Of a DNA stretch of 64,000 bases, positions 58,336 to 64,000 are shown piece by piece. The stretch is taken from positions 5,868,001-5,932,000 of the forward strand of contig NZ_CP022685.1 of the NCBI RefSeq assembly GCF_002556545.1, given 5' to 3'. The translations under genes and the position numbers were made by a program. Within the stretch, counting starts at the first letter, position 1. Each line of letters starts with the position of its first letter. Source of the stretch: Streptomyces formicae (lineage in GTDB: Bacteria > Actinomycetota > Actinomycetes > Streptomycetales > Streptomycetaceae). Below the pieces are notes generated by a model. It saw only the letters and a program-made list of their open reading frames with translations, had not been told where the DNA came from and did not search any database.

Positions 58336-59796
58336 ATGAAAACCCCTGTGGCGTGGCGGACTTGGGTACTCGGCGGTGTCGTGCTCGCCGTCGCGGCCGC
58401 CCTCCTCGTCGCGGTCGGCCCCGAGGGCGCGGGCGCCGGGCGCGCCGACACCGCGAGCGGCCACCGGTGGATCACCGACCGGCAGGGCAGGGCCCTGGTG
58501 CTGCGCGGCCTGTCCACGGCGAGCAGCGCCAAGTCGGCGGCCGACGGCATGCCGTGGATCAAGGAGAAGGACGTCGCGCGCGAGCGGCGCGAGCTCGGCA
58601 CGAACTTCGTCCGCTTCCTCGTCCAGTGGCGCAACGTCGAGCCCGCCCCGGGGACGTACGACAGGACGTATCTGAAGCGGGTCGCCGAGCGCGTGCGCTG
58701 GTACGGCGAGCGGGGCTATCACGTGCTGCTCGACATGCACCAGGACGTGTACGGGCCCGCGGTCGGCGGCAACGGCGCGCCGCCGTGGGCCACCGAGACC
58801 GACGGGCTGCCCGCCGCCCCCACCGACCCCTGGGAGCTCGGCTACGCCGAGCCGGGGACCGTCCGCGCCTTCGACCGTTTCTGGGGGACGGTCGAAGGCG
58901 GCGGGCGCGATCTGCGCAAGCACTACGTGGGCGCCCTGCGGGAGGTGGCCAGGTACTTCGCCGACGACGACACCGTCATCGGGTACGACCTGATGAACGA
59001 GCCCTGGGGCGGCAGCGTGCAGGGCCCGGCGTTCGAGTCGGGGCCGCTCGCCCGGCTCTACCAGGACGGCATCGACGCCGTCCGCACCGTCGACCCCGAC
59101 CACTGGATCTTCGTCGAACCGTCCGCCATCGGCGCCAACTGGGGCTTCGCGACCGGGCTTCCGCGCCTGGCCGACCCGCGCGGCGACGGCGACGCGGCCC
59201 GCATCGCGTACGCGCCCCACCTCTATCCGCTGCCCATGGACCTCGGCGGCGGCTACGCGGGCGACACCAAGGGGCGGGTCGACACGTCGCTCGGGGCCTG
59301 GCGCGAGCAGACCGAGAAGGCCGCGCGGCGGCTCGGGGCCCCCGTCGTCATCGGGGAGTTCGGCCTCGACGTGGGCCTTCCGGGCGCCATGGAGTACGTC
59401 GAGAAGGTGCAGCGGACCGCCGACGAGATGGGGGCGGGCATCGCGTACTGGTCCAACGACCCGGGTTCCTGGGCCCCTTGGGACGCGGACATGAAACCGA
59501 CCGCGCTGCTGCCGGTGCTCGACCGGCCCTACCCCAAGGCCATCGCGGGGGACCCCGTGGCCTACCGGTGGGACGCGGCCGACAAGGCGCTCACGGTGCG
59601 CTGGCGGGGCAGGGCCGGGGTGCGGGGCGGCACGGAGGTGTATCTGCCCGCGCGGCACTTCCCCGAGGGCGGGCGCGTGACGGGCGGCGGGGGCGCGGGG
59701 GGCGGCGACCAGGGCTCATGGGACGCCAAGTCCCGCACGCTCACGCTCGGTTCGGGACCCGGCGAGCACACCGTCCGCATCACACCGCGTGGGTGA
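58336..59796 (+). CDS. Secreted GH5 endoglycoceramidase-like glycosidase
   Basis: A 486-residue exported enzyme. A signal peptide or anchor (WVLGGVVLAVAAALLVAVG) leads to a (beta/alpha)8 barrel with the acid/base Glu222 in LMNEPWGG and nucleophile Glu341 in VIGEFGLDVG. HWRNVEPAPGTYD-like and LLDMHQDVYGPAVGGNGAPPWA blocks match endoglycoceramidase II of Rhodococcus, which cuts the glycan from glycosphingolipids. The C-terminal 80 residues form a beta-sandwich. Host or soil sphingolipids could be substrates; that is inference. It lies between the two paralogous proteases. Confidence 0.88.
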   Translation: MKTPVAWRTWVLGGVVLAVAAALLVAVGPEGAGAGRADTASGHRWITDRQGRALVLRGLSTASSAKSAADGMPWIKEKDVARERRELGTNFVRFLVQWRNVEPAPGTYDRTYLKRVAERVRWYGERGYHVLLDMHQDVYGPAVGGNGAPPWATETDGLPAAPTDPWELGYAEPGTVRAFDRFWGTVEGGGRDLRKHYVGALREVARYFADDDTVIGYDLMNEPWGGSVQGPAFESGPLARLYQDGIDAVRTVDPDHWIFVEPSAIGANWGFATGLPRLADPRGDGDAARIAYAPHLYPLPMDLGGGYAGDTKGRVDTSLGAWREQTEKAARRLGAPVVIGEFGLDVGLPGAMEYVEKVQRTADEMGAGIAYWSNDPGSWAPWDADMKPTALLPVLDRPYPKAIAGDPVAYRWDAADKALTVRWRGRAGVRGGTEVYLPARHFPEGGRVTGGGGAGGGDQGSWDAKSRTLTLGSGPGEHTVRITPRG

Positions 59797-59843
59797 AAGG
59801 GAAGAGTTCCCGCCCCTTGTCCGGTCGCCACAGGGACCCCAAG

Positions 59844-59880
59844 AATGCCCCTGACAACCGCACGACAGGCGTACGTCACA
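59844..59880 (+). promoter_or_regulatory. Shared protease promoter motif, second copy
   Basis: AATGCCCCTGACAA followed 17 bases later by GTCACA ends 15 bases before the second protease start. It matches 55710-55745 in 12 of 14 bases plus the GTCACA, so both genes probably answer to the same factor. Confidence 0.55.
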
Positions 59881-59895
59881 AGGGGGGCTCCACAG

Positions 59896-60768
59896 ATGGG
59901 AAAGACGAGCAAGGCGCTCGCGGGCTCGATACTCGCGCTCGCACTGGCCGGTGCGGGGGCGGCACCGGCCTTCGCGGGGCACGCCGAGGCGGCCGGGAAG
60001 GGACCGGCCGAGAAGGCCAAGGCCGTCGACTTCGCGGGGACGGTGGCGCTCAGCAACTGTTCCGGCTCCGTCGTCCGAGGCCCCAAGTCCAAGCCGGGCG
60101 ACCCGGCGCTCGTGCTCACCAACGGCCACTGCGTCGAGTCCGGTTTCCCCGGTCCCGGCGAGGTGGTCGTCGACCAGCCGTCCACCCGCACCTTCAAGCT
60201 GCTCGACGCCAAGGCGAACGAGGTCGCCACGCTCACCGCGTCCAAGGTGTCCTACGCGACGATGACGGACACCGACATCACGATCTACCAACTCACCAGC
60301 AGCTACCGCGACATCACCAAGAAGTACGGCATCAAGCCCCTTGAGCTCGCGGGCACCCACCCGGTGAAGGGACGCGCCATCACGGTCGTCTCCGGCTACT
60401 GGAAGAAGACCTACAGCTGCGCCATCGACGGATTCGCGTACCGCCTCAAGGAGGGCGACTGGACCTGGAAGGACTCGGTGCGCTACACCCCGGCCTGCAA
60501 GACCATCGGGGGCACCTCGGGCTCGCCCGTCATCGACCACAAGACCGGCAAGGTCGCCGCGATCAACAACACGGGCAACGAGGACGGCGAGAAGTGCACG
60601 TTCAACAACCCGTGTGAGGTCGACCGCAAGGGCAACGTGACCGTGCGCAAGGGCATCAACTACGCGCAGGAGACGTACGGGATCGTGCCGTGCCTCGGCA
60701 AGGGCAGCAGCATCGACCTGGATCGGAAGGGTTGCAAGCTGCCCCGGCCGACAGCGGCGCGGCGGTAA
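59896..60768 (+). CDS. Secreted trypsin-like serine protease, paralogue 2
   Basis: A 290-residue exported protease close to the product of 55769-56620 throughout its mature part. The triad is His78 (TNGHC), Asp in TDTDIT (125 or 127) and Ser208 (GGTSGSP). Signal peptide: MGKTSKALAGSILALALAGA, cleavage near AFA. Differences are concentrated in the signal and the linker, so the catalytic domain is under constraint. AGGGGG lies upstream of the ATG. It is convergent with the D-aminoacylase gene. Confidence 0.9.
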   Translation: MGKTSKALAGSILALALAGAGAAPAFAGHAEAAGKGPAEKAKAVDFAGTVALSNCSGSVVRGPKSKPGDPALVLTNGHCVESGFPGPGEVVVDQPSTRTFKLLDAKANEVATLTASKVSYATMTDTDITIYQLTSSYRDITKKYGIKPLELAGTHPVKGRAITVVSGYWKKTYSCAIDGFAYRLKEGDWTWKDSVRYTPACKTIGGTSGSPVIDHKTGKVAAINNTGNEDGEKCTFNNPCEVDRKGNVTVRKGINYAQETYGIVPCLGKGSSIDLDRKGCKLPRPTAARR

Positions 60769-60790
60769 CGGGCGGGAAACGTCGGGCTGT

Positions 60791-62407
60791 TCAGGGAGTC
60801 CGGCGTACGGCGCGTCCCGCGATGACGTCCGTGCGCCGGCCGTCCCGCATCACGAACCTGCCGTCGATCAGGACGTGCGGGACGCCGGTCGGGAGCGTGC
60901 GGGGGGCCTCGAAGGTGGACCCCGCCGCGACCGTCTCCGGATCGAAGAGGACCAGGTCGGCGCGGTAGCCCTCGCGGACCGTGCCCCGGTCGGCGAGGCG
61001 GAGCCGGGCGGCGGGGCGCGAGGTGAGGTGCGCGACGGTCTCCTCCAGGGACAGGACGCCCAACTCGCGCGCGTAGCGGCCGAGATACTGCGGGAACGTG
61101 CCGTACGCGCGCGGGTGCGGCTTGAAGCCCTGGAGGATGCCGTCGCTGCCGCCGGTGTGCACCCGGTGCCGCATGATCGCCTGGACGTTCTCCTCGTGAC
61201 CCACGTGCTGGAGGATTGTGGAGCCCAGCTTGTCGTTGATGAGCAGACGGCGCGCGGTCACCCACGGCTCCTCGCCGCGCTGGGCGGCGGACTGCGCGAT
61301 CGTCTTGCCGACGCAGGAGGCCAGGCCCGGGTCGCTCACCCCGGAGATCTCGATCGTGTCCCACTCGATGGGCACGCCGTGGCAGCCGTCGGCGCCGATG
61401 ACCTCCATGTGGTGCCGGATCTTCTCGGCGGTCTCGTCGTCCTGGAGCCGGGCGAGGATCGCGTCCGGGCCGCCCTCGCTGGCCCAGCTGGGCAGCATGG
61501 CGACCAGCGTCGTACAGCCCGGCGTGTAGGGGTAGGTGTCCAGGGTGATGTCGGCGCCCTTGGCGAGGGCGTCGTCCAGGAGCGCGAGCAGGTCGGGTGC
61601 CTTCCCCTTGTTCACGCCGAAGTTCATGGTGGCGTGGGCGAGGTGGAGCGGGCAGTGCGCGGTACGGGTGAGGTTCACCATCTCCTCGTACGCCTGGAGG
61701 GCGCCCGCGCCGTAGCTGCGGTGGTGGGGGCAGTAGTAGCCGCCGAACCGGGCCACCACCTTGCACAGCTCGGTGAGTTCGGAGTCGTCGGCGTACATGC
61801 CGGGCGTGTACGTCAGGCCCGACGACATGCCGACGGCGCCCTCCCGCATCCCCTCGGCGACGAGCTGCTTCATGCGGTCAAGCTCGGCGGGGGTCGCCGG
61901 GCGGTCGTCCCAGCCCATGGCGTGCATGCGGACGGTGCCCTGGGGGATCAGGTACGCGGCGTTCACCGCGATGCCGTGGCCGCCGTGCGCGTTGTCGAGC
62001 GCGTCCAGGTAGCCGCCGACCGTGCGCCACGTGAAGTCGATGTCGCTGCCGTCGCCGTTCCAGCCGGTGATGGCTTGGCGGACCTGGGCGAGGGTGCGGT
62101 CGTCCACGGGGGCGTAGCTCAGGCCGTCCTGGCCGATGACCTCCAGGGTGACGCCCTGGGCGGCTTTCGCGGTGTGCGCGGGGTCTCTGAGCAGGGCGAG
62201 GTCGCTGTGCGCGTGCATGTCGATGAAACCGGGTGCTAGCGCCAGGCCCTGGGCGTCCAGGTTGCTCTGCCCCGTCGGGCGGGGGCCTGTGCTCTCCCCC
62301 TCCCGGTGGATCGTGGTGATCCTGCCCTCGTGTACGCCGACGTCGGCGCGGTAGGAGGCACCTCCGGTGCCGTCTATGACGCGTGCGTCTCGGATCACCA
62401 GGTCCAT
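60791..62407 (-). CDS. N-acyl-D-amino-acid deacylase (D-aminoacylase)
   Basis: A 538-residue amidohydrolase. Metal ligands are H65 and H67 (DMHAHSD), later PHHRS and LAHAT, and an Asp in HTGGSDGI. In well-studied D-aminoacylases a Cys (GNCG) binds the metal; here that position reads GQDG, with Asp94 instead, so the metal site differs. It lies on the same strand as the amino acid deaminase gene and would release free D-amino acids for it. AAGGAG is the ribosome site. Genes of this pair often occur together. Confidence 0.88.
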   Translation of the reverse strand: MDLVIRDARVIDGTGGASYRADVGVHEGRITTIHREGESTGPRPTGQSNLDAQGLALAPGFIDMHAHSDLALLRDPAHTAKAAQGVTLEVIGQDGLSYAPVDDRTLAQVRQAITGWNGDGSDIDFTWRTVGGYLDALDNAHGGHGIAVNAAYLIPQGTVRMHAMGWDDRPATPAELDRMKQLVAEGMREGAVGMSSGLTYTPGMYADDSELTELCKVVARFGGYYCPHHRSYGAGALQAYEEMVNLTRTAHCPLHLAHATMNFGVNKGKAPDLLALLDDALAKGADITLDTYPYTPGCTTLVAMLPSWASEGGPDAILARLQDDETAEKIRHHMEVIGADGCHGVPIEWDTIEISGVSDPGLASCVGKTIAQSAAQRGEEPWVTARRLLINDKLGSTILQHVGHEENVQAIMRHRVHTGGSDGILQGFKPHPRAYGTFPQYLGRYARELGVLSLEETVAHLTSRPAARLRLADRGTVREGYRADLVLFDPETVAAGSTFEAPRTLPTGVPHVLIDGRFVMRDGRRTDVIAGRAVRRTP

Positions 62408-62698
62408 GGGTGCCTCTCCTTGTTCGTTCGGCTGCGGCTCTGCTGTGGTGCACCCGACCTCCGGCCGGGTATTTCGTTCCCACCCGCACCACCCGTGCGG
62501 GTTTCGTCGCCGGGTGCGGGTGGCCCCGGCGGGGGTTGCCCACCGCCGGCGGCTGACGGGCGGGGGGCCTCCGACGCCCCTACGCCGAGGGTGCGGTCCC
62601 TACGCCCACGGTGCGGTGCGGAGCAATCGGGTGGGCGGGTGGGGGTGATCCGCCGCGGAGCGGCGGGCCTGTTCCTACCCCCGCCCAAGACCCCCCGG
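62408..62698. other. Intergenic region between D-aminoacylase and deaminase genes
   Basis: No gene is supported in these 291 bases. They hold a small hairpin (CCCGCAC at 62483 with GTGCGGG at 62495), several C- and G-rich stretches and a 20-bp tandem repeat. The D-aminoacylase promoter probably lies here. Confidence 0.6.
62578..62617. repeat. 20-bp tandem repeat, two units
   Basis: CCCTACGCCGAGGGTGCGGT and CCCTACGCCCACGGTGCGGT are adjacent and match at 18 of 20 positions. They lie about 170 bases upstream of the D-aminoacylase start; function unknown. Confidence 0.85.
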
Positions 62699-64000
62699 TC
62701 AGAAATACGTGCGGATGTAGTCGACGACCGTCCCGTCCCCCTCGACCAGAGGAATCAGCTGCCACTTGTCGAACGCCGTGCACGGGTGCGAGAGGCCCAT
62801 CCCGATCCAGTCGCCCACGGCGAGTTCCGCCTCGGGGGCCGTACGGACCCACCCGTGCTGGTCGGAGAGCCCGGTGACCGTGACCCCGGTCGCGGGGCGC
62901 TCGAGCCCACCGCGCCGTACGACCTGCGCTTCGGGCAGATCGAGGTCGTACGCCGCGTCCCGCTTGCCCGCGTTGGTGAACGCCTGCTCGGCGGAGGGCC
63001 GGGAGACCACCTGGGCCCAGAGCCGGAAGGCGGGCTCAAGAGCGCCCTCGTCGGGCACGCGGTTGAACGGGGTGAGATGCCGGTAGTGGCCGTCGTCGTG
63101 CGAGACGTACGCGCCGGAGCGCAGCAACTTCAGGACGGGCAGGGAGAGTTCGGGGATCTCCGCGAAGACATCGGCGACCGCGTCGAACCACGCGCTGCCG
63201 CCCGCGCTGACCACGACCTCCGGCAGATCGGCGAACCGCCCCGCCTTGTCGAACTCGACGAGCAGCGCGACGAGCCGGCGCAGCCACGCGGTGACCGTCG
63301 CGGTCGACGCCTCGGGGACCTCGCCCTCGTACCCGGCGACGCCCACGAGCCGCAGCGTGTCCGCGCCCGCGACGGCGTTGGCGATCTCGAAGCACTCGAC
63401 CTCGGTCCGCGCGCCGGTCCGCGCCCCGTCGCCCGCGGCCAGTTCGACCACGACGTCGACCGGACGGGTGGCGCCCGCCTCGCTGAGGGCGGCGTGCATG
63501 AGGTCGGCTCCGCGTACGGAATCGACGTAACAGACGAAGCGGAAGCCGGGGTCGGCGGTGAGTTCACCGGCGAGCCAGCGCAGCGCGGCCGCGTCGACGA
63601 GTTCGTTGGCGAGGAAGATCCGCGAGACGCCGAACTCCCTTGCCACGCGCACCTGGTGGGGCACCGCGAGCGTGATGCCCCAGGCGCCGCGCGCCAGTTG
63701 GCGGTGGAAGAGCTGCGGGGCCATGGACGTCTTGCCGTGCGGGGCGAAGGCGAGGCCGTGCCGCTCGGCGTACGTCTCCATGAGCGCGAGGTTGTGCTCG
63801 AGGCGCTCGGCGGAGAGCGCGAGGACCGGGGTGGTGAAGCCGCCGGTGAAGAGGTTCCTGCGCTGGGCCGCGAGCTCGCCGACGGTGAGCCCTTCCGCGT
63901 CCGGCGGCAGACCCTTGAAGCGGTGGTCCACGCGCTCGTCGGCGAGCCGGGCGAGCCTGTCGTCCGGTGACTCGGCGGGACGGTCGACGGCGTTGTCGGC
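62699..64000 (-). CDS. PLP-dependent amino acid deaminase, D-serine/D-threonine type (partial)
   Basis: At least 433 residues on the minus strand, running off the right edge, so its start is outside the window. The frame stays open through 64000 with family-like residues (RLADERVDHRFKGLPPDAEG). The fold-type III barrel shows the PLP lysine in APHGKTSMAPQL, VSAGGSAWFD and GAYVSHDDGHY. C-terminal His and Cys (GLSHPCTAFDKW) probably bind zinc, as in D-serine dehydratase of the DSD1 class. With the D-aminoacylase downstream it suggests a route for using N-acyl-D-amino acids. It could also be a D-threonine aldolase-like enzyme. Confidence 0.87.
   Translation of the reverse strand, partial: ADNAVDRPAESPDDRLARLADERVDHRFKGLPPDAEGLTVGELAAQRRNLFTGGFTTPVLALSAERLEHNLALMETYAERHGLAFAPHGKTSMAPQLFHRQLARGAWGITLAVPHQVRVAREFGVSRIFLANELVDAAALRWLAGELTADPGFRFVCYVDSVRGADLMHAALSEAGATRPVDVVVELAAGDGARTGARTEVECFEIANAVAGADTLRLVGVAGYEGEVPEASTATVTAWLRRLVALLVEFDKAGRFADLPEVVVSAGGSAWFDAVADVFAEIPELSLPVLKLLRSGAYVSHDDGHYRHLTPFNRVPDEGALEPAFRLWAQVVSRPSAEQAFTNAGKRDAAYDLDLPEAQVVRRGGLERPATGVTVTGLSDQHGWVRTAPEAELAVGDWIGMGLSHPCTAFDKWQLIPLVEGDGTVVDYIRTYF

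Overview
This window reads as a piece of core Streptomyces chromosome. GC content is very high with strong third-position GC bias. Family-level markers fit that genus: mycothiol conjugate amidase, a DUF4307 protein, WhiJ-type XRE/DUF397/ATPase genes, GTP-dependent PEP carboxykinase, paired ClpP genes beside a PopR-like regulator, and large secreted subtilisin and trypsin-like proteases. Gene content and order (hutH, L,D-transpeptidase, msrA, metB, threonine dehydratase, greA, mca, pckG) resemble what I remember of the S. coelicolor SCO4930-SCO4980 region; this was not checked by alignment. I found no tRNA, rRNA, CRISPR array, insertion sequence or antibiotic gene cluster.

Layout. 1-6.5 kb: end of an enoyl-CoA hydratase gene, a GAF-GGDEF c-di-GMP synthase, hutH, an amino-acid permease and ATPase pair, and a TetR regulator. 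6.6-9.4 kb: an iron-box-preceded MFS exporter broken by a one-base frameshift, then a secreted erythromycin-esterase-like enzyme. 9.5-11.3 kb: a WhiJ-like triad. 11.3-18 kb: an LAETG surface protein, an L,D-transpeptidase lipoprotein, an orphan degenerate ABC ATPase and a 1115-residue subtilase. 18-23.6 kb: small regulators and enzymes, including a monooxygenase-truncated haemoglobin fusion and an alcohol dehydrogenase with a divergent regulator. 23.6-25.4 kb: a popR-like gene convergent with two clpP genes, one lacking the catalytic histidine. 25.9-37.3 kb: msrA, metB, an ECF-like sigma pair, marR, threonine dehydratase, a DrrAB-type exporter, greA, DUF4307 and mca. 37.4-49.7 kb: a STAND/TPR NTPase, a DinB gene with no visible start codon, a secreted trypsin, Uma2, a thioredoxin-domain protein, Mut7-C, a TetR-controlled MFS pump and haemolysin III. 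49.9-64 kb: pckG, a beta-propeller protein, an alanine-type aminotransferase, two paralogous secreted proteases flanking merR, csp and endoglycoceramidase genes, and a D-amino-acid catabolic pair that runs off the right edge.

Shared features. At least fifteen genes have a TANNNT hexamer 5-8 nt before the start codon and no Shine-Dalgarno sequence, the pattern expected of leaderless transcripts. In hutH this gives a full promoter (GTGACA-N17-TACGCT) with an inverted repeat over the -10 and start site. A roughly 308-bp composite non-coding repeat occurs twice in the same orientation (1502-1808, 25561-25869), and the core of one subunit recurs inverted at 55602-55632. Most convergent gene pairs are closed by strong hairpins, in some cases with the stop codons in the stems.

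The most promising leads for new biology are the ClpP pair with a pseudo-catalytic subunit next to a PopR-like regulator ending in Leu-Ala-Ala, the HxlR-coupled monooxygenase-globin fusion, the twin proteases with a shared promoter motif around an endoglycoceramidase, and the composite repeat. All functional calls come from reading the sequence and recalled family knowledge; no database search was run.
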